Positions 11,573-23,544 of a stretch of DNA of 64,000 nucleotides are shown one piece after another. The stretch is from NCBI GenBank assembly GCA_025677815.1, contig JAIXMP010000008.1, positions 1,426,001 to 1,490,000 on the forward strand, read 5' to 3'. This DNA is from Phascolomyces articulosus (taxonomy: Eukaryota; Mucoromycota; Mucoromycetes; Mucorales; Lichtheimiaceae). Each line of letters begins with the position of its first letter. The stretch's first letter is position 1. The notes below the pieces were generated by a model. It did no database searches. It was not told the origin of the DNA and saw only the letters and a program-made list of their open reading frames with translations. Both the position numbers and the translations under genes were made by a program.

Positions 11573-12921
11573 TTAGTAACGGTCTCGACGACCACCCATT
11601 CGATCTCTTGATCTATCTCTACCACGGCCACCATATCGATCTCTGTAACCACGAGGACTTCGACTTCTTGATCGCATTCGTGGCCTCCGTCGATCATCAT
11701 AATCTCTTCTTCCTCCTCCTCCACCGCCACCTCCTCCACTGCCACCATAACCACGATTATACCCGCGATCATAGCCACGACGGTCATCATAACGTCCACT
11801 TCCTGAACCTCCTCGACTATCTCGACGACTACTTTCATTATATCCACCATATCGATCTTGACTTGAAGATGTAGTAGCTGCTGTAGATGAAGCTGGTTTT
11901 TCTGGAGCTCCATTACGTACGTTGCCTAATCCTCCACCAAGACGTCGTGGTCGCCATCCTTTAACAGTTCGACCTCGTTCAACATCTACTGCTATTCGAC
12001 GGCCTAACATTTTTATACCATCCGCATCCTTGTACGCCGCTATGTTCAAATTGACACATAAGTTCTTATCTGTTTCTCTATCTCCCCCATTTTCCTCTCA
12101 AAATTCTATTTTTTTTTTAAAAAATACAAATATAATTACCTCGCATGTCTTTTTCTCGTTCATACTCAATGAACGCGTAACCACGAGGCTTTCCTTCTGC
12201 TGTTCTTACCAATCGCATCTATAAAATGAAAAGACAAGTTACTATGAATTCATAGACACGACCTATATGTATTTATATTATTAATAAGGTAAAAAAAAAT
12301 AGTGTGTTACATTTTTAATAGGGCCATATTGTTCGAATTCGCGCATCAAATCACTTTCTGTCAGTTCATAGCTTAATCGCGACACAAAAAGCGTATTAAA
12401 CGGATTGCCCTGAATCTTTTCGTCTTTTTCCGGATCGTCTAAAATGAATAACAAAATAATGCATTATTAGTCTTAACACGTATTATAATACCATGGAGAA
12501 ATAGAGATCGTAAATATTGGAATATAATGACTTGGGATTCAATGAGGAAAAGGGAAAAAAAAAAAACTAACATTCAGCCGTAGCCTTTTCCAATGCTTCA
12601 TCCGCTATTTTTTTCTTTGTTTCTTGCTATATTTATTATTGACATAAAGTTGTTAATAAAATAATTATCACTTCTTTGTATTCATATGTTAATCCAATAA
12701 AGCGATCAGTGTATATTTACCCGTTCTTTACGCTTTTCTTCAATAGATTTCCAAGGGACATAGTCTGGGTCATAATTTTTCAACATGGGAGTCAAATCGG
12801 CAATGCCAGAAACACGGGCACCTACACGCTTGCCTGGTTCTTTGTCTAAAGGTGGAGCATAAGGTAAAGGTGGTCGTGGAGCGAAAAGCTTTAACAGATT
12901 CGGCGGTAGCTTGTCTGTCAT
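11573..12921 (-). CDS. SNRNP70: U1 small nuclear ribonucleoprotein 70 kDa
   Basis: Core U1 snRNP protein that binds stem-loop I of U1 snRNA and defines 5' splice sites. Five exons (minus): 12921-12721, 12626-12572, 12438-12311, 12218-12140, 12039-11573; 309 aa. The N-terminus carries the U1-70K motif [19 protein letters not shown] and the [18 protein letters not shown] segment. The RRM spans about residues 100-175 with RNP2-like TLFVSRLSY and RNP1-like [10 protein letters not shown]. Then comes the conserved [20 protein letters not shown]...[12 protein letters not shown]. The C-terminus (about residue 205 on) is an Arg/Gly/Ser/Asp-rich tail with RSRSRSPR, typical of RS-type phosphorylation targets, and ends GGRRDRY. 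Long overlapping ORFs on other frames here are compositional shadows of this RG-rich tail. Confidence 0.95.
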
Positions 12922-13969
12922 TCTAACGAATTGCTGTGTATATAAAAAATAGCCAGAAGGAAAAAATAAAAAGTGCAGAAAAGAAAAGCGTAAAAGTCAA
13001 GACGAAGACGAATTCTCTCTTAATTTTTCAAGTCACGAAATTTTACACACATACGGGATAAGTAGATCCATACCAAACAAACTTTTATTTCATCGAAAGG
13101 CGCTTTCATATTTTTTAATATAACATTAATCTCCATAATCTCTTATTGATTATAATATTATTGAATAGTGTTTATATATTTAGATGCCATTATATCTTTT
13201 AAGTGGTGTTATAGATATTTTCAATATTAAGTGCACCATGATATCCTTTTCTTAATCAAATTGAAAACAGCAAAAGTATATAGGGTAGCGACTTAGTACA
13301 TTTTATATCCACATTATTTTTAATAAAAATGGAGAGCAACGTGAAACAGATATTGGTAATGCTACCATAATTAATATACTAGGCTTTCTCTGTATATTTT
13401 AATAGAGGAATAATCACGCAAAACTAGAATAATGCTGAATTGTGAATTGCAAATAATATAGTTAATGAAGAAAGGGTGTATTTCATAATTACTTGAGGTG
13501 TCTTACCAAGAAGAATATATTATTATTTGTATGACAGGACAAGTAATGCTGATAAATTTGAAAACAATTATAAAATACACACAGAAAAGACTATTTGAGG
13601 GCGACATTTCTGGATAGTGTATTCTAATTCCATACAGAACCTTGCCAAGTGTATCAATAATGTCAATTATTCAATTACATATACATAGCGAAAAAATATG
13701 ATTCTTATCACGAAAATCATTCAATGGAAACCTCAAGACAATGATATATTTCATTCTGCATAAATATTTAGAAGCAGTGCATTTTTTTCTTTCTTTTTTT
13801 TTTTTTTAATATATCAGCAAATACATGTTATCAAAAAGTACCATCCATGCATACTATTATCGGTATATATACATATATATTAATAAATCTCACTACATTC
13901 AAAATTAAAAAAAAAAAAAAAGAAAAGCAGAAATCTAAAACGATAAAAATAAAAGGAAAACATTCCTTA
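12922..13969. promoter_or_regulatory. Divergent intergenic region
   Basis: 1.05 kb between the U1-70K gene (minus) and the coiled-coil gene (plus). Very AT-rich. A T-run at about 13783-13810 and an A-run at about 13908-13922 lie before the plus-strand ATG. An in-frame extension upstream of 13970 (from 13847) encodes Lys/Ile-rich low-complexity sequence and is better read as 5' UTR. Confidence 0.5.
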
Positions 13970-15739
13970 ATGGAAGAATTTAGTGTACCAAGAAAACAAT
14001 CGCGAATCGAAAATAATGATTCTCCTTCACCGGCCATCAATACATCAGAAATCAATCAGCAACTTTACAAGGAGCTTAATCATGTCAGACAAGAAGTAGA
14101 AAAAATGGCCAAGGCTCGTGATGAATTAGAAGCTAAGTTAAAATCAAGCGCCATTACTCACAAGCACCAAATCAAAACACTTGTTGATCGTCTGGAAGAG
14201 CGAATAGCCCAAGTGAACCAATACGAAAAGTTGGGTAATATTGAACAATTAAAATCAACAATGAATGAACATCATGCTTCTAGTTTAAGGATCCAAAAAT
14301 TAAACGGTCAGTTGGACGAGTACAAGTTTGCACTGGATCAGTTGCATCAACAACAACAACAACAACAAGAGCTTGATAAAAAGAAAGCATCAGAGAACGC
14401 GCTGCTTGTTGAACAGGACCAACAAAACACACGTCTCCAACTACAACTTAAAGAAGCAGAAGCATCCATGAAGGAGAAACAACAATTTACAAAACAGCTG
14501 CAACAGATGGTGACGGAATTGGAACGACTGGCAAAACAAGTTAAGACCAAGGATAAGGAAATTGATCGAATTAACCAGGAACGATATGCTCAATTCGAAG
14601 GATTTAAAGACAGACAAAAGGAACTTAACGACAAGATTGATGTATTGCAACGCACTGTAGAACAAGGAGAACAAAAGTTTGAGCAATTTATGCATTTTAA
14701 ACGCACAGCAGAGACAAATGAGCGACAACTGAAACAGCAGTGTTCCAGTCTTCAAGGTACCATCCAGTCCAATGAAGACGAAATCAAAAAACTACGACAA
14801 ATTCAAATCAATCTTGAAAATGCACTTGAAGATCAAAAACAGTGTGCTTCCAATGATCTCCAACACACCAAAGACACCCATCAATCTGTATTGGAACATG
14901 TTCGACAAAAGGAACGTGACTTATTAAACACTATTACTGCCTTGAACAACAGGTTGTCTGGAAAGGAGGATGAAGTGTCTAGACTTGAACAATTCTTTGA
15001 ACAAGAACTTGCTGATGCTACTACTCAAAAAGATCAATTGGAAAAACAAGTGGCTAATCTTAAGGAAGTAGAAGACGAATTGAAAAGACAACTTAACATC
15101 AAGATGGAAGAGTTCAACCATCGTGAAGCTCATCTTCGTAAAGGACAGGAAGACCTTCAACACATGTATGAACATGTCATGGGAAGATATGAAAAACAGG
15201 CAGTAGAATTGGAGGAACAACAAAATGTACTGGAGAAGAGCCGTATGGATCATAGGAAACTGCAGGAAGGGTATGATACAGCAATGAGACAGGTAGCAAT
15301 GGATACAGAACGTGAAGAACGTATGAAGCATTTGGAATCGACAGTAGATACAATTCAAAACGATCTTAGCAATGCTATTGATTTGAAAAACAAACATCTA
15401 GCAAAAGCAAAACAACTTGAAAAGCGTTTAGAAGAAATGACAACACAGGCACACTCATTTGAAAAAGACCTTGAAAAAACTCGTTATTCTCTCGATTTGG
15501 AAAAATCTCGTGCTACTTCCCAAGCTGATATGTACCATCAACAATTAAATCGAACAACAAATAAAATTGGAGCGTTGGAGGATGAAATCAAAAATTGGCT
15601 CATTGAACTGCGTGAATCAGAACGAAAGTGTGCTAAACATCAAAGTGAAGCGAAACGTTTGAAGGAAACCATTCGTTTATTAATGGAGTACGGCGAGGAA
15701 GCATTAGGATTGGATAGAGGATCACAGAATGATTTATAA
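13970..15739 (+). CDS. Intronless long coiled-coil protein
   Basis: 589-aa protein, single exon, starting MEEFSVPRKQSR. I do not recognise a named family. Residues 1-25 are Ser/Pro-rich; from about residue 27 to 575 nearly everything is predicted coiled coil rich in Gln, Glu, Lys and Leu, without Pro breaks. A short polyQ run lies near residues 125-132. The last 25 residues, including MEYGEEALGLDRG, look non-coil. Such architecture fits cytoskeletal, spindle-pole, Golgi-tether or trafficking scaffolds, but nothing visible selects among them. It is unusual here for lacking introns while most neighbours have several. The start was placed at 13970 rather than at an upstream in-frame codon because the intervening sequence is A/T-rich and low-complexity. 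Confidence 0.8.
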   Translation: MEEFSVPRKQSRIENNDSPSPAINTSEINQQLYKELNHVRQEVEKMAKARDELEAKLKSSAITHKHQIKTLVDRLEERIAQVNQYEKLGNIEQLKSTMNEHHASSLRIQKLNGQLDEYKFALDQLHQQQQQQQELDKKKASENALLVEQDQQNTRLQLQLKEAEASMKEKQQFTKQLQQMVTELERLAKQVKTKDKEIDRINQERYAQFEGFKDRQKELNDKIDVLQRTVEQGEQKFEQFMHFKRTAETNERQLKQQCSSLQGTIQSNEDEIKKLRQIQINLENALEDQKQCASNDLQHTKDTHQSVLEHVRQKERDLLNTITALNNRLSGKEDEVSRLEQFFEQELADATTQKDQLEKQVANLKEVEDELKRQLNIKMEEFNHREAHLRKGQEDLQHMYEHVMGRYEKQAVELEEQQNVLEKSRMDHRKLQEGYDTAMRQVAMDTEREERMKHLESTVDTIQNDLSNAIDLKNKHLAKAKQLEKRLEEMTTQAHSFEKDLEKTRYSLDLEKSRATSQADMYHQQLNRTTNKIGALEDEIKNWLIELRESERKCAKHQSEAKRLKETIRLLMEYGEEALGLDRGSQNDL

Positions 15740-16258
15740 TGTTTTTGGTTCCCTTTCTTGAAAGTATATATGTTGTTTTTCTCAATTTATATAATGGTTA
15801 TGCTCAATATGAATATATAATGGATTTTATATAACAGTATCATAACTCATATTATCTAAACAGCATTATTAGTTCCATTATTGTATATTTTTATAAAATA
15901 GCAAGCAGAACACCATATACTTATAAATATACTACACTAATAAACATATTGATACATCAATTGTTGTAAAGTTACATATTATTTTCTCTGTCTGTCTAAT
16001 ATAAAGAAGAATAGAGCAAGATAGGTCAGATGACTATAACTAATTCCAAATAAACCCACAATGCATCTAATTTATACAACAATAAAATGGATAATCATTT
16101 TCTAGAGCGCAATACCAGTTGTTCATAATATTAATTATGTATAATTGCTTTAAAAAAGAGCTTCATCTCTCATCATTATTTGCAATCAAAAATAAAAAAG
16201 GTCTGAGAAAAGCTTCGGAACTCCCTTCCATTAACCCCGAATAACCCCTCATTTATTG
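15740..16258. other. Intergenic, AT-rich
   Basis: 3' flank of the coiled-coil gene; several AATAAA-like and TATATA stretches, nothing gene-like seen. Confidence 0.45.
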
Positions 16259-16503
16259 ATGGGGCCTCAACCACCTCCTCCTCGTGATCAGTACAATGAC
16301 CTAAAAAAAATCACGGATAAGTTAGTAAAATACATGACACCTAACAAATATTTACTTCAATTGTTTATGATGACCACATGTAAGTGGTCCGTGTACATCA
16401 TTCCCCTTGTATTTATACCATTTTCACGCGCTGGACCAGTATTGATTTTTTAATAAGAGAATGTCGTGGATCAGTTGTAGTTGGTAGTTCTCCAGCAAGA
16501 TAA
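16259..16503 (+). CDS. Possible small two-exon gene (47 aa)
   Basis: ATG at 16259 opens a Pro-rich N-terminus (MGPQPPPPRDQYNDLKK) leading to a basic amphipathic stretch and a short hydrophobic one. A canonical donor (GTAAGTGG at 16380) and an acceptor (GTTGTAG at 16480) define a 101-nt intron like others in this window. Splicing 16259-16379 to 16481-16503 gives 47 aa ending TTFGSSPAR. Unspliced, the frame runs to 16452. Shape and size resemble small organelle membrane subunits, but I recognise no family. Low to moderate confidence: the support is composition (more balanced than flanks) and strong splice sites. Confidence 0.4.
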
Positions 16504-17283
16504 TAATTATTTTAAACAAAAGCGTTACAATTGACATGCTAGTAACAACAAGTAAATTATTTTGAAATTATATCAACACGTATCTATTATGGAGGAGTAT
16601 TTATTCTAAATTTTTAGGTATAGGTATATGGGGATTAATGATAGAAAATGTTCTCTGGTTGGACTAAAAATATAATAATATCACGTAACATTATTGATGT
16701 GAACGACAAAAAACGTTTTTTAATGCATCACAATTGGATTAATGATATTACTACAACTACCAATCACTGTATATATTTTTATAATTATGTATGTATAAGC
16801 TTGAGTTTCCATTTATGGCGTTTATTATATAAAGGAGGTACAACGGTACTTTATATGATGGTTCTCAGTGATTACATATAATACGTATTATAAAACGAAG
16901 AGTTTCAGAACTCTCTGGTTATCACAAATAATACCACTATCGCTACAATATATATTTATTAATTTAAAGTTGATTAAAAGAAGGAGAAGAAAATTATGCT
17001 TCAGAACTTTTTTGGTTTACTGTCTGTGTCCCCTTATAAAAATTGTCCAAATACTAACAAGATGTCACTTAAAATAAGAATATGCACAGTTGGCACATGA
17101 GTGGTGGGAATCTTCAATTTAGCCAACGTACGTATTTTTTTATTCACGCGAGCTATTCATGAAGTATATCGTATTGCTGTTATAAAAAGTTGCAGGGTCC
17201 TTATCTTTTTTCTGTTTTCTAAAATATTTTTTTTTCTTTTCTTTCTCTCTGTTTATTACTCTCTCTATACAAAACATTCAATA
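16504..17283. promoter_or_regulatory. Intergenic, AT-rich
   Basis: 780 nt with only chance ORFs of Ile/Tyr-rich composition. A pyrimidine-rich stretch (about 17205-17270) just upstream of the next ATG resembles the CT-rich leaders seen before other genes here. Confidence 0.45.
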
Positions 17284-18462
17284 ATGGAACAATTCAATAC
17301 TATATTACAAAAGAATCAATATATCCATCATTTCCTATTATTATTACTATTATCATCCTCCTCAACAACAACAATTTCATCATCATCATCATCATCATCA
17401 TTAAATTCAGCATCACAAAGTTACCACCCTTTAACCAACCAACAAGAATTAATAATGAACATACTTCTTCAGTCGATTGAATACTTTATAATTTATTTAA
17501 CGTTTCGATTTATATCAATTTACGTACAACAACGGTCGAAACGATTAGCATGCTACACTTACACAGCCTATTTTTTTCTCAATCAAAGAAAACAATTAAA
17601 ACGTCATGAGAATCATGGTAAACTGGTATCATTATTTCACCAGTTACCATCCGATGATGACAAGTTTTGTAAAGCAAAACCATCAACAGAATTAAAAAAC
17701 AGTAGTAGTTATCCAATAATTTTACATAAGAATATTATAATTCCAACAGAACTTCATAATCGCCAATATCAAGAAATAATACCAAAACCATTAGCGATGA
17801 CAACAGATCAAACAGGAAAAAATGGCACTATTCATTTGCCCTCATCAAAAGGTCGATCAATAAACAAGAACGATTTATCTTTGTCAGATCCATTTGCAAA
17901 AGATGATTCGTCGAAAAATGAAGTACTCACAAAACTTGATTCTTGTAAAAACACCAAAAAATACTTTAACGACATTGATAGTAATAATCATAATTATAAC
18001 GATGAATCTATACGATGGCCACCTCAAAGGGATGTAGATATTTATGATGTAGTACAAAGAACACTTAGCAACAATTTAGTTAAACTTTGGAAGCAACACG
18101 AAGTTTTAATGGAGAAGTACATGGAAAACTTTCCGGGCCAACCGTCGAAGCGAAGGCGCCATAGTGGTTTCCATCGCAACAGAAATGACCAGGCTTCTCC
18201 TACTCAAACAAACAATTACCATCCAACACCATCACGTCAACAGCATCAATCAACATTTCCTATGAATGCTGGAGATTATTTATCTACAACATTAAATAAT
18301 AATAATACAAATCGTCATAATCGACATAAACTATATCTCCTTGCGCGCGAAGTGCTACTCTATTACGAAAAAGAATACGGATCTCATCGAGGTACTCCTG
18401 AAGCAGAACGAATCATATTTTTGCGACAAGCTATTTCCGATTTTACTACTAGTGGTAGCTGA
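17284..18462 (+). CDS. Orphan single-exon protein with one likely membrane segment
   Basis: 392 aa, starting MEQFNTILQKNQYIHH. I do not recognise a family. The N-terminus has a Leu run then a Ser-rich run (about residues 17-40). A hydrophobic stretch around 57-77 (ELIMNILLQSIEYFIIYLTF) could be a transmembrane helix, followed by a basic region. The middle is low-complexity, rich in Asn/Ser/Lys. The C-terminal third looks the most conserved and structured: RWPPQRDVDIYDVVQRTLSN, a helical KLWKQHEVLMEKYMENF, a basic KRRRH patch, and LYLLAREVLLYYEKEYGSH near the end. A pyrimidine-rich leader precedes the ATG. Function unknown. Confidence 0.6.
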   Translation: MEQFNTILQKNQYIHHFLLLLLLSSSSTTTISSSSSSSSLNSASQSYHPLTNQQELIMNILLQSIEYFIIYLTFRFISIYVQQRSKRLACYTYTAYFFLNQRKQLKRHENHGKLVSLFHQLPSDDDKFCKAKPSTELKNSSSYPIILHKNIIIPTELHNRQYQEIIPKPLAMTTDQTGKNGTIHLPSSKGRSINKNDLSLSDPFAKDDSSKNEVLTKLDSCKNTKKYFNDIDSNNHNYNDESIRWPPQRDVDIYDVVQRTLSNNLVKLWKQHEVLMEKYMENFPGQPSKRRRHSGFHRNRNDQASPTQTNNYHPTPSRQQHQSTFPMNAGDYLSTTLNNNNTNRHNRHKLYLLAREVLLYYEKEYGSHRGTPEAERIIFLRQAISDFTTSGS

Positions 18463-18984
18463 TAAAGCACAAACCCATAATGCATAAGATTGCTCCTTTT
18501 TTTTGTGATCGTGCAGCAGCTCTTTTTGATTTTCAGGGTCTCACACACTCACTGTGTGTACATATTTCTCTCTATAACAATAATAATAAACAAACAACTC
18601 TTCGCTAAACTTGTTCGAGTTTAATCGCGCTAAAAAGCTATTTCTCTCCTTTTTACAACTTTGTACAAAAAGTAAACAAATTCACCAGCACATTATAATG
18701 CGTTTTATCTAATACAATTAGCGAAGCATTTCTTTTACAAAAAAAAATGCGTACGTATATGATTTTCTGCTCATGAAAACAAAAGGTACAATGTAAGCAA
18801 TTAACTGATAATAACTCAAATAATATATGACCATCCCAATACTATATTGAAATATGCATTCTTTATGTTGATAATTCAATACGTATTGAACTGTGCATTT
18901 TTACTTTCAGTAATTTAGATACTATAAATAAAGCAGAGCATACATTTTTCATGATATGCATCATGCTTCACAACATTATTAATA
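18463..18984. other. Convergent intergenic region
   Basis: 522 nt between convergent stop codons; two T-rich runs and nothing gene-like. Probably 3' UTRs. Confidence 0.45.
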
Positions 18985-21336
18985 TTAATAATAATATCCA
19001 AATAAAAATCGGGACTTCTGTTTAAGACTTTGAGCAGTTTTGGCGCCAGCATAGATACTAATATGCGAGCCACTATTCTTGCGAACCAAATAGCCGGTCT
19101 TGAAAACATCTGTACTTGTTTCATCAACATGCGCCAAATTAGGTTCACTGTAGGTATAGCTAGTCTCAGGGGGCGTAATAACAGCTGGTGGACGTTGGTC
19201 TGGTGGTAATGTTCCAGTCTTTCTATAAATATAGAAATCTGCTGCAAACTGTTCACGACTGTCCTGTGTTGTCTGTTTTTTTTTTGAAATAGAAGGTGAA
19301 ATAAAAATACAAATATGTTAATTTCAAATGTTTGTTAATGCTATCAAGTACCAGGTCATTTACAGTATATTGAATAATTAATCGTATATATAAATAAGTA
19401 TTAAAAAAAGCTTACCATAACATCCGTATAAGTATATCCGTCAGCACACATATTAATAATATCATAAGCGTCTCTGGGATTCTCTGGATGAATTTTTGCA
19501 AGAACAGAAGATGAACCACGGATAACTCCAGAAGCAAGGCTCTTTGATATAGTGATACCGTTCAATTCAACATTTCCGTAGAGGACCGCAGTATTTAATT
19601 TATGGACGTCTACGGTCTAAATTATAAAAGCAAATAAACAAAAAATAGAATTTAAAGCAAGGTTAAGTATATAAGCATTCATTTTTAAATGATTTTTTGA
19701 TTAAGACATATTGTATATCAAAACTTACAGACAAATATACATGTCCTCTTCCTAACTTTATAACAAGGTCATTGAACGTAAGGTGGTTACCAATCACTTT
19801 TCCTTTTTGAGCCATAATACTGATACGCCGTAAATTAGAAAATCCACGGACGTAAGATGTTGCAAAAGTAGTGGTTCCATTGGCATTTTCGTATGCTTCT
19901 TCCATTTTTTGAAACATGTGCCCCTGGTCAGGCACAACAATAAGTAATTTACATTTGATGTCATTGCGGTATGAAGGATTGTGTCGATTGCCACTATGTT
20001 CAATAGTGACAACAGCCCTTCTTCCAGAAGCAACCATTGTAAAATCGACCAATCGTTCAAAGTAATTATCATAAGGGTTGTTGTTATTATCGTCATATGG
20101 TTTTAAATAGAGTTTTATCATTCCAGAGTTGTTTTGTTGGGCCTGAGATTCTGTCATAATCTCAGTAACAATTTCAAGACTATCCATTGAGTTAATTGAG
20201 AGAGCATAGATGTTGGATTCATTTATAGACATATATCTTGTACCATCATCCATCACTTGTGGCAGAATCTTTCTGGTGCGCCAATTATCGGGATGTTGTA
20301 AAAGAGCATCAGAGAATGCGATACTGCTTGTTGGTCGAGGAGCAGCACTGTTAGGGTGAACACTACTATATGGTGCGTTTTGAAACGATGATACTTTTAA
20401 AGGCATAATCGATGCTAGAGGGACATCCTTAGCAACAAAGAGATTTTCCTCATTTCCTACAGGTACGGTATCCATGAAATGGTCTTTGAAAAAGGTTTCG
20501 CTTGGGCTTGGTGCTGAAAAGCTTTGGGAAGCGGATTTGGGTTGCCACATGGAGGGAATTGGGCGGTTTTCAGAAATTACAGCATCTTGGGGACGTAATA
20601 TACGAAGAGACCGGCAGTTTTTACCCATAATATCTACAGAGTAAAGAATATATATGAATATTATATTATTATCAATTGATTATATTTATCGTAACTAACG
20701 TTATATAAGTACATATACACTATAAATTGTTTGTTAATAACTACCTTTTCCATAACGGTCGGCAAGATCTTTAATAGATGAATCAAGGTGAAGTTGCGCA
20801 ATACTGAATGGAAATGCGTTAGGGTCATAATCCAAAGCAAGAACACATTCATCAGAATTATGCCAAACAATTGGGAATATCTATTATTGTAGAAAATAAA
20901 AATGCAATTTTAGATGAACAACAACTTCAATATATTGAATTTTGTATATTAAGTAAAGAATGCTTTTTTTACCAAGTAAAAAAGTTTGCTAATAATATAT
21001 AAACTAAAGACAGACCAAGCAAACCAAACCATGATTCTTTTACCAATGGCCTCTAACAGTACAGTTAATATCATGTTAGAAATAAAGGGTGGAAAATTTT
21101 TTCTGTATTTGTTTTCAATAAAGAATTAGAACTATTTTAATCCACTTACTTAGTCCTCCGTGATTTTTACTATGGTCACCAGTAGTGCTACTCTCAATAT
21201 CATCACTATTGATAGCAATTACCTTGCTGTCAACAATTGATGCATCATTTTTTTGTGAAGATGAACGAGCGTAGCGTCCTTCTTTTTCAGAATCAGGTGG
21301 TAAACGTATAGCAGAGTGATCTTTATTCTCGTCCAT
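18985..21336 (-). CDS. Type II membrane protein with repetitive beta-like ectodomain
   Basis: 598 aa from six exons (minus): 21336-21150, 21052-20973, 20880-20745, 20633-19729, 19616-19416, 19272-18985; every phase fits. The N-terminal about 63 residues are polar. Exon 2 encodes a basic flank and one membrane helix (RIMVWFAWSVFSLYIISKLF), so the long C-terminus should face the lumen or cell exterior. The ectodomain has a Ser/Pro-rich stretch, then hydrophobic-polar alternation (SINSMDSLEIVTEIMTE, NLRRISIMAQKGKVIGNHL, VIKLGRGHVYLST, NTAVLYGNVELNGI). This resembles the short parallel beta-strand repeats of DUF4097-like/adhesin-like domains; that link is inference. No catalytic motif visible. 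The last 60 residues are Pro/Thr/Tyr-rich. Confidence 0.75.
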
Positions 21337-22668
21337 TCAGTAACTAGAAAAAAAAGGGAGAGAAAAAAATAAAGAAAAGGAAAAGAGAAAGGAAAGTGCG
21401 CAGTAAATTGAAAATGAATACAAGGCTTAAAAAAAACTTTTTTATACTTTCTTAACATGCACTTGATACCCATTTTGGTATGGTGTTACATCTTCTACTT
21501 CCGTTTTCCATGCGTAAAAGTTTAAATGCTGTTTTGTAGTACCAGTGATTGGGGGGGGGGCGAGGAGATACTCTCATGTTATTACGTGTAGTAATTTTAA
21601 ATGCACCACGTACAGCATTTTTTATAATGATATAATTATACCATAACGAGGACAGAATAGTGTTACTATTATTCTTTTATTCTTTGAGTTGCATACAGAA
21701 AAATATTGTTATCGGGATGATATATCATATTATATTTATCATTTATACCTATAACAGGGAATGAAGATGTATGACCAATAACTTTATTATCGGAACGATA
21801 TATTTTCGAAAAAAAGGTTAGTATGATAAAGATTGTAATGGATGTTTAATATGCTTCAATAGTCAGTTAAGACATTGGTATGATAATTACTCGATGCTAT
21901 TCTACTATTTTTTACGGTAATGGAGTACATATAGTAATATTTTCATTTGCTCAACGTCATATATAAACAGGCAATGCTCAGAACTCTTTTAATAGCAAAT
22001 GTACCACCAAAGGCAGTTTAAATTACGTTTCTATTCACAATCCGATCTTTTAAAATAACTTTTGACTCAAAGTATCTTCTGATGTAATTCGATTTCTCAG
22101 TCCAGTAGCTTTTCACGACCATTGTAATACAGCAGCAAAAAAAAACTTGGAAATGCATCATTGGCTTATAAGAAAATAAGAAATTGTTTGACGTCATTAT
22201 ACAATATACACAGAAGCACACATTTCTAGATCATTGTAGAATCATCTTATACATAGACTATAGTAAATAAATTTATGCAAGGTTTCTGATTTCTTTTTTC
22301 AATATGGTTTATAAGTCAAAGTATTCTTTAACTAAACCCCACTTCAAAAAAGTCATTTCATATTCCATCTCGTATAATTAGTTTGTCACCAGCCATTTAT
22401 GATTAATATTTTTATTATTAGTTTCGAATGAATCTAGCCAATTTCATAATATTCACCAAAACAATCTCTATTACAGAGAACAAAAAAAAAGGAAATACAT
22501 GTAATGAATGAATGATTGATATAATGCTCTAACCGGTAAAACCGGCTTGTCAAACTATTATTTTTATTTAGTGAATCAATCTTTTTTAAATAGTGGGGAA
22601 AAGAAAAAGAAAAAGTTAAAAAGTGTTCAATCAGATAACTGTAAACGTTATAATTATGTTCATTATAG
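21337..22668. promoter_or_regulatory. Intergenic region between two minus-strand genes
   Basis: 1.33 kb: promoter of the type II membrane protein gene at its left, then 3' flank of the p23 gene. A G-homopolymer of about 10 lies near 21551. Otherwise AT-rich; no convincing ORF on either strand. Confidence 0.45.
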
Positions 22669-23544
22669 TTAATCACCTTTCTTTGCACCAGCTTCCTTAT
22701 CCTTTGCATCTTCTTCATCACTGCTGGAATCATCTTCAGGCTATTTTTTGAATAAGAAATTAATATATGTATTAATTCTTCAATATGTCAACACTTGCAA
22801 AAAAAAAAAAAAATATTATTACCAAATCATCCATGTTAGGCAAGTTGCCACCAGCCTGTGACATTAAGCTCTGGAAGTCCATAGCACCCATTGGGTCCTG
22901 ACCTTCTTCCTCTTCTTCATCATCCTCGTCTCTCCATCTAGCAAAATCGACCTTGAGGAAGTTGAGTTTGCCACCCTTTTGCAATTTGGGCCAATATCCT
23001 TCCTCCTTCTTATAAATAACCATTGTCAAGTTACGAGGAGTAAGATGTTGTTTTGATTTCTATGGTACATATAACACATTATTATTGCTATTAGTTATCA
23101 CATAAAAATATATATTTTATTCCTTGTCCTCTATTCTTCTGGTTTGAGCACTTTAGTAAAATAAAGATCACTACACAATGTGTTTTACCTCTACATTAAC
23201 AGGAGCATAGAATTCAATCTCTGCTTCATATTCATTCTGTTCCTTTTCACCCTTGCCTTTAAAATGGAAGCGTTCGGATGTTACATCAATTTGAGGTTTC
23301 TATTCATGTTTTTTTGATACAAGCGTGAGATATTTTATTCGCCATGTAGGGTTGATGGGTGGGAATGAAACGTAACTGGCGCGTCGTTTTGTAATGATTC
23401 GCGTTTGTTTTCAAAATAATAAAGTGATGAAAAAGAAAAAAGATCGCAGAAGCGGATTATACTTACGGTAATATCACTAATTTCAACAGTTAAATAAATA
23501 ACGTCATTACGTTGAGCCCAGAGAACGGTAGGATGAAGTGGCAT
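22669..23544 (-). CDS. p23/Sba1 Hsp90 co-chaperone
   Basis: 165-aa CS-domain protein that binds the ATP-bound, closed Hsp90 dimer. Exons (minus): 23544-23467, 23299-23189, 23059-22823, 22740-22669. N-terminal MPLHPTVLWAQRNDVIYLTV is the classic p23 opening. FHFKGKG and the region ending LTMVIYKKEEGYWPKL (WPKL motif) complete the CS fold at about residues 3-110. FLKVDFARWRDEDDEEEEE is the conserved acidic linker, and DPMGAMDFQSLMSQAGG matches the Met-rich C-terminal segment. An acidic tail ends KKGD. Complete and of normal length. It sits divergently from ribosomal protein eS1 across 1.6 kb. Confidence 0.95.

Noticed and set aside
11503..11913. Long ORFs on both strands over the U1-70K tail
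   Set aside because: They are alternative frames of the RG/RS-rich coding sequence and have no independent features.
13847..13969. 41-residue N-terminal extension of the coiled-coil protein
   Set aside because: It is Lys/Ile-rich sequence from an A/T-rich leader; the ATG at 13970 starts a normal composition.
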